NCBI GenBank assembly: GCA_000320605.2
Contig: KB445791.1
Coordinates: forward strand, 3,522,576-3,586,575
DNA length: 64,000 bases
From: Gelatoporia subvermispora B
Taxonomy: Eukaryota > Basidiomycota > Agaricomycetes > Polyporales > Gelatoporiaceae
Direction of reading: 5' to 3'
The position numbers and the translations under genes were made by a program. Below, in pieces: positions 35,097-47,765 of this stretch. A model generated the notes under the pieces. The model did no database searches and was not told where the DNA came from. It saw only the letters and a list, made by a program, of their open reading frames with translations. The stretch's first letter is position 1, and every line of letters begins with the position of its first letter.

Positions 35097-36359
35097 ATGG
35101 CCGATTCCTCTGCACACAGACTAGATCTCAGGGTGGGTGGAAAGTATAGGTTGGGCAAGAAGATCGGTTCAGGGTCTTTTGGTACGTCTGAGCGGCCTAT
35201 CGATAGCTAGAGCTTTTTTCACAATGCTTTAGGTGATATCTACCTCGGCATCAACATCATCTCTGGAGAGGAGGTCGCCATCAAGCTCGAGTCTGTCAAG
35301 GCCAAGCATCCGCAGCTCGAGTATGAGTCCAAGGTTTACAAGACTCTCGCTGGTGGCGTTGGCGTCCCCTTCGTACGCTGGTTCGGTACGGAGTGTGACT
35401 ACAACGCCATGGTCATCGACCTTCTCGGCCCTTCCCTCGAGGATTTATTCAACTTCTGCAACCGCAAGTTTAGCCTGAAGACCGTCCTCCTTCTCGCCGA
35501 TCAGCTGGTGGGTTTCCCGCTCTTTCACCGTTACTTCTCCCTGACACTTTGCACCACGTCAGATCTCCCGCATCGAGTACATCCACTCGCGCAACTTCAT
35601 CCACCGCGATATCAAGCCTGACAACTTCCTGATGGGTATTGGAAAGCGCGGTAACCAAGTCAATGTCATTGACTTCGGTCTTGCCAAGAAGTATCGCGAC
35701 CCCAAGACCCATCTCCATATCCCCTACAGAGAGAACAAGAACTTGACCGGTACTGCTCGCTACACCTCGATCAACACTCACTTGGGTGTCGAGCAGGCTC
35801 GTCGCGATGACTTGGAGTCGCTCGCCTACGTCCTCATGTACTTCTTGCGTGGCTCTCTCCCGTGGCAGGGTCTCAAGGCTGCTACCAAGAAGCAGAAATA
35901 CGACCGTATCATGGAGAAGAAGATGACGACCCCCACTGACTTGCTTTGCCGCGGCTTCCCGAACGAGTTTGGGATCTTCCTGAACTACACCCGTGCTCTG
36001 CGTTTCGATGACAAGCCCGACTACTCCTACCTCCGCAAGCTCTTCCGGGACCTCTTCGTCCGCGAAGGTTACCAGTACGACTACGTCTTCGACTGGAGCG
36101 TCCAGCGGGGTCAGGAGGAAGGCAGTGCTAGCACTAGCGCCAAGGCCACCGCAGGCCGCAGGAAGGTTGTTCAAGAGGAAGACGAGCCTCGCACCAGCGA
36201 CAGGATGTAAGTGAGACATTGACCTGCGGACAAGGTACATTCCTGACCTCTGCGTATAGGCTCCGCTCTCACACCCGCCAGCAGCAGCAAGCGGCCGGTG
36301 CTCCCGGTGCCGTTGGTCAGCAACGCTCTGCCCGCATGCGCGACAATGACATTTGGTAG
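35097..36359 (+). CDS. Casein kinase I (CK1 delta/epsilon, Hhp1-type)
   Basis: Ser/Thr protein kinase of the CK1 family. It starts [20 protein letters not shown] and the glycine loop is [16 protein letters not shown], split by an intron at 35182-35231. The catalytic lysine is in [10 protein letters not shown]. The catalytic loop [12 protein letters not shown] and the [10 protein letters not shown] motif are complete, followed by the CK1-specific [16 protein letters not shown] and the [19 protein letters not shown] block. The kinase domain ends near [18 protein letters not shown]. The C-terminal tail is short, basic and Gln-rich ([16 protein letters not shown], ending RMRDNDIW) with an intron at about 36210-36260. 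About 365 aa, as in yeast Hrr25-like and Hhp1-like enzymes. Known roles of the family include DNA-damage signalling, vesicle traffic and clock control; which applies here cannot be told. Confidence 0.93.
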
Positions 36360-37656
36360 ATGATTCTTTGACGCATGGGGAATTTGGTTCTGGAGCACGT
36401 CCGATGTCCGGCCGAGCATGGGGGGCGGGGGGTAGGTGCGGAGGTTTGCTCGGTTTCAAGTTTGGTCGCCTCTCAAGTATGGAAGAATTGGTTGTCGGAG
36501 TATCGTATGGATCGGCGGCGCCCGTGGGAGGACGGCGCGTGGGGGAGGCCGGCGACAAGATAGCGGGGTAGCAGGCGCTGTGGGAGCAGGCCCGGCCTGG
36601 CCGTCCAGGACAGCACACTGCGTCTCTTTCTCGCTGCTGGCGTCACCTTTACACGCAACTATCTATTGCCGCTCGTCTGGGGCAAGACAAGAGCTCTTCA
36701 AGCGCCATCGCATCCGCAATCGCAGTAGAATCCGAAGAGTCGCCTACATCCATTGCACTCCGCCATTCGCCATACGCATTAATGCCCGCCTTTGTTTCAG
36801 TACGGACGCTTTTTCCTTTTACGTCACCGTCGCGCCGTGCCTCACTTGAGAACGTCGTGGCGGGGGCCGCTTCTTCCCATCTCGCCTTGTATGTTGTCCC
36901 CTCGCGCCGTACTTATTGTCACGAACGGATGATGATTGCCATAGTCCACGTCTCCTTCATCACCATCACCGTTGTTGTAAATAGCGCTGACCCCCATCCC
37001 CATCCCACACTCCTTTCTTCCACTGTTTCTGTTTGTCATCCTCCATTACTGCTGCAGTCTTTTATCCTCGTGTCTGCCACCTCTTCGATCCTGACGACTA
37101 CAGAGTCGGGTCGGACGAGGGCGCGCTAGATGGGAGAGGGCGTCGCGTCTGGTGATGCAGGTTGGGAGTGGGGGATATGCGAGGGTCGAGAGGTTGGTAG
37201 GACGAAGGTAGTCCGGGCGCCGTAGTCCCTCGTCAGGAATACCACGGTCTCAAGCTCGACTTTTACGGCAGCCACGACTCATCAAGATCCTTGACGTCTC
37301 TTATACCACCTCCACTCCCTCACGACCGGCCTACGTTCACCAGGCGCGCGAATCAGTGTTTGTCTGTACTGTGCATCCTCCGTTGGTCTGTTACCATTGC
37401 TCGTCGTATTCACGCATCCCTCGTCGCTGTTATTACATACGCAGTTATGCCATAATGTGTGAACTATCCGTGATACTGTCCGCCGTGTTATATTTGTTCG
37501 ATGTCGAGGAAAGACCCACAGAATTTAGCGAATCGAGCGTTCGACGTGCCCTGACGTGAGATCACGTGACGGGAGGAAGGGTGCTAGGTATGGTTGCATG
37601 CTGCTACGCGGAACACGTCGCGCTCATCTGAAGCTTTCTTGCTATAACTCGAAGTC
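36360..37656. other. Intergenic, about 1.3 kb, no gene seen
   Basis: 3' region of casein kinase I and promoter of coatomer gamma. Pyrimidine-rich stretches occur around 36900-37100. No coding sequence supported. Confidence 0.4.
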
Positions 37657-40600
37657 ATGTCTCTCCTTACCAAGAAGGACGAGGAGAGTGGCCTCAGCAC
37701 CTACTATAACAACAAGACCACCGTCATCCAGGAGGCTCGCGTGTTCAATGACTCTCCCATAAGTCCCCGGAAATGCAGGGCGCTGCTAACACGTATCGTC
37801 TACTTACTCTATGTCGGCGAGACTTTCAATGCCCAGGAGGCAACGACGCTGTTCTTTGGAACGACAAAGCTCTTCCAGCATAAGGATGTGAGTGACTGAC
37901 CTGTCGAGGTTCGTACATGTTGGGTCTAAACGAGACGTGGTCCCCAGAGCGCGTTGCGGCAGATGGTCTACCTGGCGATCAAGGAACTGGCGACTACGGC
38001 AGAGGACGTCATCATGGTCACCAGTAGCATTATGAAGGACATGCAGCCCAACTCGGAGGTCATCTACCGGCCGAACGCCATCCGTGCTCTATGCCGCATC
38101 ATCGATGTGAGTGCCCGCGCTCGGAATCAGTGCATGGCCGCTGACCCCTCGCCAGCCGTCGATGGCGCAAGGTGTCGAGCGGTTCTTCAAGGCGGCGATC
38201 GTCGACAAGAACCCGTCCATCTCGTCCGCAGCGCTGGTCTCCGCGTACCACCTGTTCCCCGCGGCCAAGGACGTCGTAAAGCGCTGGGTGAACGAGGCGC
38301 AGGAGGCCGTCAGCGCGAAGAGCTCATCGTCATTCTTCGGAACCACCAACAGTGGGGGCTACCTCGGCTGGGGCGGCTCATCGAGTAACACTAACAGTGG
38401 CTACCAGACAATCCCTTCCACGAGCTACATCACTCAGTACCACGCACTCGGCCTGCTCTACTTCATCCGGCAGCAGGACAGGATGGCGGTCACGAAGATG
38501 ATCCAGCAGCTCGGTGGTGGAAAGTCGGGCTCGGGCACAACGCTGAAGAACCCCATGGCGCTGTGCATGCTCATTCGGTACGCCTCGAAGGTCATGGAGG
38601 AGGATCCGAAGTATGTGTCACGGTTTGAGACTTGAGGGTTGACGCTCACTCGCTGTGCAGTATGCATAGGCCCATGCTAGAGCTGCTTGAAGGTTGGCTG
38701 CGACATAAGAGCGACATGGTCAACCTTGAGGCTGCGCGAGCGATTTGTGAGATCAAGAATGTCACTCCAGCTCAATTGTCGAAACCCATTGCAGGTATGT
38801 GTTGATGATCTTTGATGCTGAGCCGGGGTTGACTCCAGACTAGTCCTCCAACTTTTCCTGTCTTCGCCCAAGTCTACCCTCAAGTTCGCCGCGACTCGTA
38901 CATTGGCCTCACTCGCTGTCACGCACCCGGCTAGCGTTGCTACTTGCAATGTAGATCTAGAGAGTCTGATCTCGGACCAGAATAGGAGCGTCGCGACATA
39001 CGCCATCACTACTCTTCTCAAGGTGAGATGCCGTCAGCAACAATCACCCTCAGAAATTCGGCTCACTCCCTTCGTCAGACTGGCAACGAAGCATCCGTGG
39101 ACCGTCTCATGAAGCAGATCACGACCTTCATGAGCGAGATCAGCGACGAATTCAAGGTCATCATCGTCGACGCAATCCGCTCGCTCTGCCTCAAGTTCCC
39201 CGCTAAGCACGCCGCGATGCTGTCCTTCTTCTCGGGCGTGCTCCGCGATGAGGGGGGGTACGACTTCAAGCGTGCGGTCGTCGAGGCGATGTTTGACATG
39301 ATCAAATTCATCACGGACTGCAAGGAGCAGGCACTCTCGCACCTATGTGAATTCATCGAGGACTGCGAGTTCACGAAGCTCTCGGTGCGTATCCTGCACC
39401 TGCTCGGCGCGGAGGGCCCGAAGGCGCCCAACCCGACGAAGTACATTCGCTTCATCTACAACCGTGTCGTGCTCGAGAACGCGACGGTGCGCGCGGCCGC
39501 CGTCTCGAGCTTGGCAAAGTTCGGTCTGGAGAAGCTCGACACGAAGCTGAGCAAGAGCATCAATGTGCTTCTCAACCGGTAAACTGGGAGTTTGTGGTCC
39601 GAGTATATTCGGTTGTTGACTGCCCTTATTCAGGTGCCTGGATGATGTTGATGATGAAGTGCGAGACCGAGCTGCGATGTATCTCAAAGTTTACAAAGAA
39701 CCTGAGTTGGTTCAGCCTTACATCAAAGAAGGTACAGTCCATATCTTGATAAACAATGCTACATCAGCCTCATCACGATCTCAGAATCAATCTTCTCTCT
39801 CTCCGCACTCGAGTCGAAGCTCGTATCATACATCAGCGACCCCGACGCACTCGAGGAGCCCTTTGATGTCTCCTCGATCCCCAAGATCAGCAGGGCGCAG
39901 GCGGCGAAGGAGGTTGCCCGTGAGCACATGTCAACATGCATCGTATGTGGTAACACTAATGCATATATACAGGTCCCAGCAGCCTGGAGACGATCGGTGT
40001 GCCTTCCTCATCAAAAGCGCCCACTCCCCCACCCACCACTGCTGCGGAGACACAATCCGCATACGCACAGCAACTTGCGGAGGTGCCGGAGTTCGCATCA
40101 TACGGACCTGTGCTCAGCAGCAGCACCAAACCACAGCAACTTACCGAAAGCGAAACCGAGTACCAGGTGTCATGTGTCAAGCACATATTCAAGGAACATG
40201 TCGTCTTCCAGGTACGCGGACTGGTCGTATTTGGTTCCACAGATGTGATGACTAAATCCCCTGTTAGTTCAATGTCTCGAATACGATTCCAGACACTGTT
40301 TTGGAACAGGTATCCATCGTAATGCAGCCGCAGACCGATTCTGGTTTGACGGAAGACTTCATCATCCCCCTGCCATCACTCTCATCGGCGAACTCCCCTG
40401 GGATTGTTTACTTCTCGTTCACCCGGGACAGCCCAGAGGAGTTCCAGATGGCATCGTTCTCGTGTATCCTCAAGTTCGTCAGCAAGGAGCTGGATCCCTC
40501 AACAGGTGAGCCCGAGGACGAAGGTTACGAGGACGAATACCAGCTCGAGGAGACGGAGCTTGCCGCGGGAGACTACGTTGTCCCGACATATGTCACGTTT

Positions 40601-40976
40601 GCGTCGGAGTGGGACCGCCTCCGTGGTGGTGCGTCGGCGATGGAGACATTCGCGCTATCATCTATGGAATCCCTGAAAGGTACGCGCGACCATTTCACGA
40701 TGTCAACTACGACGAGCTTACATGCTGATGAACACAGCCGCATGCATATCAATCATCGAAATCCTGAATATGCAGCCACTCGGAGGAACGGAAGAGCCGC
40801 AGTCGTCGTCGGTTCATACATTGCAGCTGTCGGGACTGGTTGCGGGAGGAGGCGGAAAGATCCTGGTCCGGTGTCGGATGACGTTCTCCAAGACGCAGGG
40901 CGTCACACTGGAGCTCGGTGTGCGCGCGGAAAAGCAGGAAGCCTGCAACCTGGTCATCGCTGCCATCGGAGGCTGA
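37657..40976 (+). CDS. SEC21: Coatomer subunit gamma (Sec21)
   Basis: COPI coat subunit for Golgi-to-ER and intra-Golgi vesicles. It starts [20 protein letters not shown]. The adaptin-like HEAT solenoid reads [40 protein letters not shown], then [14 protein letters not shown], and onward over several exons to [20 protein letters not shown] and [16 protein letters not shown] Ser/Pro/Thr-rich hinge (about 39985-40060) links to the appendage domain: [54 protein letters not shown] and finally [20 protein letters not shown]. It ends LVIAAIGG at 40976. A Gly/Ser/Asn insertion ([20 protein letters not shown], about 38335-38400) interrupts the solenoid. About eleven introns; roughly 910 aa. It appears complete. 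Confidence 0.93.
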
Positions 40977-41618
40977 CGGGCTCCCGACGAGGGGTGGTAG
41001 ACGAGTTTAGTTTTCTCGTGTGTCTGGAGGATAATTTCATTTCATTGCGGACTCGGAAGTACTGTGCCTGTGTGCGAATCCATTGCGGATGCACCGTATG
41101 TGCCTCGACCATGTTGGATTTACACTGGGTTCGCACTGAGACGGGAAAAGCGCGGAGCCTTGCGGGGCCGGCGAGATGGTTGTGCACGAATGTGTGAGCA
41201 GGATCGGAGGTCGGGTATGTGATGACCATGGCCGTGCGAGTCGGGCAGGAGAATGTCTCACTCAGTCCATCAGCGTCTTACTGAGATAGTCGATGTTGGC
41301 CAGAACAATGCGCTGAGGACAACATGGCCGTGATCGCAGCGGAGGAGTCTTGTCGCCTGTGGCAGTTTACGTTCGTGGTCGTACGACGCCCCAGGCGCGC
41401 ATTCTTCAGGCTGGGGTTAACAGCCCGTCGTCTCTCCGACATCGTTCACTGGCATTTTCTGGCATCTCGCATCGTCTCAGCTACAGGCACCCATAATATC
41501 CTGTCTTTAATAACTCCGCGTATACCGAACAACCCGCCAAATTGTATTTCTTCCGAGACTGCTCTCGCAGGCTGCGCCGCCCTTTAGCAACCCCGACGCC
41601 GCCCCCAGCGCCAGCGCC
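40977..41618. other. Intergenic, no gene seen
   Basis: Tail of SEC21 and promoter of the pantothenate kinase. Nothing else supported. Confidence 0.4.
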
Positions 41619-43421
41619 ATGTCGGGCCCATCGCTGCCCACCGCAAAGGCCATCCAGGTCGATACCCGCGGCGCACTCATCCTGGACGAGGAGTCTCCCG
41701 AGGTCCGTCCGCCGCATACCTGCGCTTCTTCTCGCGCGTTGACCGAACTACGCAGACCCGGGACAGTCGAGGGATCTACCTCCCCAATTATATCGAGCCG
41801 GTCTCGCACATCGCTGTGGACGTGAGTGCGCGTGCCTCTGCTCGGCTGCCGGAGCCGGACTACGCTGCTGACACGCGCTGCTGCAGATCGGAGGCTCGCT
41901 CGCGAAGGTGGTCTACTTCACGCGCTCGCCCGAGCCCCCCTCGTCGCCTTCCGTCGCAGCCACCAAGGGGTCGAGCACAATAAGCGACCTCTCCAGCCCT
42001 GTCTCCTCGTCACCTTCGAAAGATACCCCTCTCTCCTCGTCACCTCCGCACAAGGCGAATGGGAAGTTTAACGGTGCACTCACCCCCGCGGTGCTCGAGT
42101 CGCATAGTCTGAACGGACACACAAACGGGACGTTGTCGGGCGGACTCTCTTCGCTGGACCCGCGGACCGTGCACGAGTCGCTGTTGCGCCGCTCAGTGCA
42201 GCACTTTCCGGGCGGGTCGCTCAACTTCGAGCGGTTCGAGACGGACAACATCGACGACTGCGTCGCATTCATCCAGGCGCTCATCGAGCGGTCCGCGCAG
42301 GTGAACGGCGTGTCGATCCAGGAGATGCGCACAGGCGTGAAGATCATGGCGACCGGCGGCGGTGCACACCGCTTCCACGAGTTGTTCGGGCGCGAGCTCG
42401 CGGTCGAGGTGCGCCGCGAGGACGAGATGGAGTGCCTCATCGAGGGCCTCAAGTTCATCACGCTCATCCCGGACGAGGTGTACTACTTCTCGGACGAGCT
42501 TATCCACTCCGTCTCGCATCAGGCCGGCTGCGCGAGTGCGCCACTTGAGCGACCTAGCCCCGACCCGCCCAAGTACGCCGTCACGTTCGAGGCGCATCCC
42601 ACACCACAGCTGCCATGCCTGCTAGTCAACATTGGCTCGGGCGTCTCAATTATCAAAGTGGACGAGGACGGTTCGTATGAGCGAGTCAGTGGGACAAGTC
42701 TTGGCGGGGGTACACTATGGGGACTGTTGAGCATGCTGACACCAGCAACTAATTTTGATGGTGCGTCGCTTGATGGCTCACCACTGATAGCGTTTGCTGA
42801 TCGAGCTGCGCAGAGATGCTGGCGCTCTCTGAAAAGGGCGACAACGAGACAGTTGACATGCTCGTTGGCGACATTTACGGACAGGACTACAGCAAGCTCG
42901 GGCTCAAGTCCACTATGATCGCGAGCTCATTTGGCAAGGTGTTCAAGAAGAGCGGGAAGAAGGGGACGTTCCGGGCAGAAGATATCAGCAAAAGCTTGCT
43001 GTATGCGGTGTCCAACAACATCGGACAGATTGCGTGAGTGAACAAATTGACATGGTGTAACAGTCTTCTGAATATGGCGATTATGATGCAGATACATGAA
43101 TGCAGAAAAGTACCATCTAGACCGGATCTACTTTGGCGGTTGCTTTATCAGAGGTACGTCAGAAGCGCGTCGAGGCAGGGCGAAATGTGGGATTTGATAT
43201 GGTCGGAACAGGTCATGCGGCAACCATAAGCACACTATCGTATGCTATTAGGTTCTGGAGCAAAGGAACGAAGCGGGCACTGTTCCTCCGACACGAGGGC
43301 TTCCTGTGAGTGGTGCTCCGCCCGAGATGCTTCTATGGACTCGTCTGACTGGTCATGCAGTGGTGCGATCGGGGCTTGGATTAAGAATATAGGCGAAGAT
43401 GAGGAGCACGAGGATATATGA
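41619..43421 (+). CDS. CAB1: Pantothenate kinase (eukaryotic type II)
   Basis: Catalyses ATP-dependent phosphorylation of pantothenate, the first step of CoA synthesis. It starts MSGPSLPTAKAIQVDTRGAL. After an intron in the codon region following ESPE, the frame continues RGIYLPNYIEPVSHIAVD and the ATP-binding DIGGSLAKVVYFTR (intron between VD and IGG, about 41822-41886). A disordered Ser/Pro insertion of about 80 residues follows. Conserved blocks are LNFERFETDNIDDCVAFIQA, VKIMATGGGAHRFHELF, CLLVNIGSGVSIIKVDEDG and GTSLGGGTLWGLLSMLT. The last exons give LGLKSTMIASSFGKVFKK, SLLYAVSNNIGQIA, DRIYFGGCFIRGHAATISTL, KRALFLRHEGFL and GAIGAWIKNIGEDEEHEDI with TGA at 43419. The GGG and GSG nucleotide motifs are intact. 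About 500 aa. The long Ser-rich insertion near the ATP loop is not part of the family core. Confidence 0.92.
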
Positions 43422-44522
43422 GGGTGGTGGTGGTGATTGCAAATGTGGTGGTGAATGTGGGATGACGGGACTATGACACATCTACGATTTACAGCAGTTT
43501 ATATTTGGAAGCGCATGTATATGATATCCGTACGATAGTAATTGCTGTGCCAACTGGAAAGGGATGTGAACATCTACCTGACAATGGTTTTGACGTGGGA
43601 TCAGACAGAAGGTCTGTGTGTTGATACAAGGCTGATATAGAGGCTAGTTGGGTTTGGGAGGGAAGACATGATGTGGGGAAGAGTCGCACGAGTGACCGAG
43701 TGTGGGCACAACGAAAGACAGGCGCTGGGGAGACGAGGCAGCGAATGCGGATGAGGCAAAATGCGGCATGCCCGGAGACGAAGAAAGCATCGGCAATGGT
43801 GGGTGATACAGGTCACGTCATAGGCAGACACTCGTCTTACAAAGTCAAGACATGAGATCATCACCAGCCAACGCACCGGTCGCTGTCTCCGAGTTCTGCG
43901 ATATTCCGAATCAGCAAAGACGGCCATGGACACGCGGATAGCGACCAACTAGCCATCTGAGCATCCACTGCGGTTGCTCATGCGTCCATCGAACGATGGC
44001 ATCGCACAGACGCCTTGGGGCACTGCAGCAGCGATCTAAGGCCGTCAAAAAGGAAATGCATTCTTCGCAACAACGCCCAGAAACACCAAAGTCTAATAGG
44101 CGCCCATAAGTGATAGTGGCAGATTATTACCACGTGCATATTACAGGTCATCAATGAATCACAGGCACACCCGTTTCCGGCTATCGAGCGGTGCAGTACC
44201 ATTTGCCCATTTGCCGCCTCGACTATGGCCCCGCAGATGAGTGCATTGTCCAAGGCGGCCTTGGCGACAGAGAGAACGATGGCGAGGACGCTAAATCGAT
44301 TGTACGCATGAACGGAAAGGAGGAAGGAAGAATGGCAGCTCGGCCGACATCGGAAGTTGTTGATCAAATGGATATAAGCAGCCGCAAGATGCCGTGGGAC
44401 AAACGGACGACTGCACTACATTTGTACAGCTGCTTTATTTTTCATAAAGAGCCGAACACAACAGCCCCTAGCGCTTTGCGCTTTGTCTCTCCCCATCCTT
44501 TCATTCCTTCCTCCCTCCCATC
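43422..44522. other. Intergenic, about 1.1 kb, no gene seen
   Basis: Between the pantothenate kinase stop and the homeobox gene. A TATA-like TTTATTTTTCATAAAG lies near 44435-44450, about 80 bp upstream of the homeobox ATG. Nothing else supported. Confidence 0.4.
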
Positions 44523-46286
44523 ATGGCATCCACTTTCTCCTGGTCGCAGTCCCCCTCTGAATCAAAACACCACAGTCCGCAGGATCGCAAGGACCAGCCG
44601 AAGAAACCCCGCCATCGCCATTCCGCCTTTCAGCTCGCTGCACTCAACGAGCTCTACGACAAAAATGAACACCCCTCTCTGGAAGAGCGCACCTCGTTAG
44701 CAGAGCGACTTGGAATGTAAGTTCGAAAATTTCTCCCGCCCCCTCCTCACCGGCGATGGCTCACCGTCGGCATCACGCAGGGAGACAAAGACGGTCAACT
44801 CATGGTTTCAAAATAAGCGAGCTTCTTGCAAGAAGCGCACAACGAAGGGCAGCGCTAGCAATAGCAGCGTTAGCAGCATGAACAACCAAGTCGAGCTCCC
44901 CCCTATCTCTGCACTCATCGCCTCTGTCTCTGCGCCGCCGTCTGCTTTCCCGCTTTCCGAGCATGAAGAGTACTCTGAGGATGACCTGCCACGGCATTCA
45001 CATTCATCCATCTCGGAGCACAGCCAGCATCATCAATCATTATTCTACACCGGGAACACACATCACCGTCACATGTACGATGTCGAGAACTCACCGCCGC
45101 GCAAAGGCCGGTCGAGGCCCTCCGCTGTGCAAACGGAGGAGCTTCGTAAGCTGTATGATATCAACCCGCATCCGTCGAAAGAAGAGCGTGAGGACCTTGG
45201 GGAGAGAATAGGAATGTAAGTGATGACATGCACCGCATGTCATAGCAAGCGAGTAATGGACATTTCCATTTTAGGCGTTATCAGAGCGTTACCAACTGGT
45301 TCCAAAACCAACGCAGCATAGCCAAGAAGCGCAAAGAGGACGCTGACGCACAAGGGCCGGCCCTTACACACAAGCCTCCCAAGTTCGGCGACTCCTCCCA
45401 TCCGTCCCGCCAGATCTCGCCATTCCCTCCCACGACCGGTGCTGCTCATCCTTCCCTCTCCGTCCCTCCTGCAACTGGACATCCTTCCCTCTCCGCGCTA
45501 GCCGCTCCTCACCGTGGTAGGCATCTGTCCAGTGTCTCTCGACCGTCTTCCAATGACAGTCGTCCGTCGTCCCCGCGGGTCTCTCCCTATCGCGCACCGA
45601 CATCCGAACGCGCATTCGTTACGACGCATGCTCGCCCTCGTCGCACACGGCCTGAGCCTCATCAGCTCGAGGCCCTTAAGAAGCTCTTCCGTCGTACGGC
45701 AACACCGTCGATTGAGGAGCGCGGTGCGCTTGCACTCGAGATCGGTATGGACATCGGAAAAGTGACCAACTGGTTCCGAAACTTGCGCCAAACTGCTCGC
45801 AAGCGCGCGCAACGTGGATCCATAGACGCGGACGAGGACATGGACGATATGGAGGACGACGTGAGCCTCGCGACGTATAACCCGCTCTCTCGCAGTGTTT
45901 CCCGCTCCGGTACTCCTACGTACTCGATGACGATGTCCCCGCCTCAGGAAGCCCAGGATGTTCTGATGGATCAGGAAGACAGCGAGATGAAGCTCGAGAT
46001 GGAAGTGAAGCGCCGCCGTATTTATGTCCAGTCGGCCCATGCACACTCTCACTCGGACATGGCTAGCGACGAGGACTTCCAGGAGGCTGTTACTCCTTCT
46101 CCTTCGTCCACCCCGCCACCGACTGCATATGTGCCTGTTGTGTCTCGGACAGACGGCTTCAAGGGTCTCGCCGTGAACGCGCTCGCGTACGCCCAGCTCG
46201 GGAAGGCTAATACGCAATTCAACACCGGTGTCAAGGTCGAGGACGCTCTCTTGCTGCTCAGCTTCCACAAACACATCGTCCAGTAA
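44523..46286 (+). CDS. Transcription factor with three homeodomains
   Basis: Three exons (introns 44717-44780 and 45216-45274) give 1641 coding nt and 546 aa. Three homeodomains are visible. HD1 (about residues 28-85) has recognition helix TVNSWFQNKRASCKK. HD2 (about 173-230) has SVTNWFQNQRSIAKKRK. HD3 (about 330-388) has KVTNWFRNLRQTARKRA. All keep W, F, N and R of helix 3. Linkers are Ser/Pro/His-rich; the C-terminal part is acidic (DADEDMDDMEDD) and Ser/Pro-rich, as in activation regions. Introns 1 and 2 split the equivalent Met codon (M65 and M210) at the same phase, eight residues before the conserved Trp; HD3 has no intron there. Homeodomain factors (for example hom1 and hom2) act in mushroom development in Schizophyllum; which orthologue this is cannot be decided by eye. 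Confidence 0.88.
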
Positions 46287-47703
46287 CCATCAAAAATTCA
46301 CAATTCCTAAGCAATCAGATTCCGCAAATTGCACTGGTACCTGTCGCCATCCACGCATAATTGGCCCCCGCACTGTTCTGTCTTCGTGTCTCATAAATCA
46401 TGCAACATTCTGCGTATCTTACGCTGTATAATCCGTACATGCACGTCTGCTCTCGCCGCCTTTATCACTATCTATTTTTCGTTCGCGTCGTTCACGTCTT
46501 GCGCCATCTTTTGTCTTCCACCACTCATGCCCCTCATGACCGCAGCGACAAGCCACATCGCCCGCCCGCATGTAGTCTGCCTCGCTCTGCATCCGCTTTT
46601 GTGACTCGAAACGTAAAGTGTATAGTTCGCATTCGTACATACGCCGTATTGTCCATGTATGTGCCATTGCTGCATCTCCCGAGAACTGTTGTAGTCTACT
46701 ACATAGCTCGTAGATGTGCGAAAGTAGCTTGTTAATTGCATACATTGTTATCTCCAAGCGTGCCCGCTGTCTGCCTTCCGGTTGCTTTATTGTGAGCAAG
46801 GTTCTCATGGAGCGACAGAAGCATGAGAGTGATCCAGGGAAGCCGCGCGTGATGGAAATTGAACGGAAAGCTTCCGGGGATTCGAAGTGAGCGATGCACC
46901 CGGGATGGGGCGGGCGCTCCCGTTCGAGGTCCGCAGGCGTTTCTTTAACCAAAGCCGATTGGGATCCGCACCGTCCGACGGCGGAGGGAGTTCACGATGC
47001 ACGTGGATCTTCGTCAGCGGAAGTGGGTTGTGCACGATTCTCTTCCGCACTCTCCGCGCAGCGGTGCGGCACACATACGCCCCGCGGATGGCCGCGAATC
47101 TATATCAGGTGTGCTGTAATGTGCGTAAGAGAATCGTTCATGAATGGACATGACTATTTGGCAGGCTGCCGAGAAGATGCGACGCGACGGGCTTCCTTGG
47201 CTGTTGCACGTAACTTGCTGACTGATGACAAAGTGCCACCCCGATGACAGCTCAAAATGTCAACATAGATCGGATCGAACCGCAGGGTGATGTTGCGTTG
47301 TAGTCTCGCAAGCCAGACGTTATAGGAGGATGGCTGCGCCACGGAGGCTGCCGAGCGGAGATTCCCACTACGACTAGTAGTGGGTCTTGTGGACCTTCTT
47401 GTCCGCGAAAACACTACAAACGACCCAGGATTTGCAAATGATACAAATTTCATTACAATCTCGCTTTTCTGAGTTTGAAATAGTCACGTGGTTTTCCCAC
47501 GGTTACAACTACCGGCGCTTCGTGTGTGCCGCCCCCGCGGCGGCCCCACCCACCGCTGAGCGCTCGTGTCGTGCTTTAGCCTGTGCGACAAGGATGTGAT
47601 TCATTTGAGGAGATGGTTTAGGTGAGAGGATGGTCGTAGTGGGCTCTGCCGCGCTCGCGCGGCGTTATGTGAGGTCGAAAAAACAGGGCTCGCATCCTCC
47701 TAT
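46287..47703. other. Intergenic, left flank of the mobile element
   Basis: No gene supported. The first 500 bp are probably the homeobox 3' UTR. The part from 47313 to 47712 is bounded by a 20-bp exact inverted repeat (listed separately) whose right arm runs into the left terminal repeat of the element. Confidence 0.5.
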
Positions 47704-47712
47704 AACGTCTGG
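47313..47712. repeat. Inverted-repeat-bounded 400-bp segment at the left end of the element
   Basis: CCAGACGTTATAGGAGGATG at 47313-47332 is the exact reverse complement of 47693-47712. The match continues after small gaps: CCCACTACGAC at 47364-47374 pairs with GTCGTAGTGGG at 47633-47643. The right arm includes the first nine bases of the terminal repeat of the two-gene element (AACGTCTGG). The segment has no coding capacity and resembles a MITE or fold-back remnant related to that element. Confidence 0.65.
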
Positions 47713-47765
47713 TGAGATTCGGTAGGGCGGGTGTAGATAGGTCCTCACGTGATGTCAACGCGTCG
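47704..47765 (+). repeat. Left terminal inverted repeat
   Basis: A 62-bp sequence starting AACGTCTGGTGAG and ending ATGTCAACGCGTCG. It matches the reverse complement of 53527-53588 at 58 of 62 positions without gaps. It lies 143 bp upstream of the helicase ATG. Beyond it, only TCGAAAA recurs at equal distance (29 bp) on both outer sides, so the sharp edge is near 47704. Confidence 0.85.

Noticed and set aside
35470..36618. Long open frame antisense to casein kinase I
   Set aside because: It mirrors the kinase codons on the other strand, has no domain and crosses the kinase intron without splice sites; a shadow frame.
47364..47384. Hairpin CCCACTA/TAGTGGG read as a terminator
   Set aside because: Eukaryotic context, no adjacent gene end and no T-run; better explained as part of the inverted-repeat segment.
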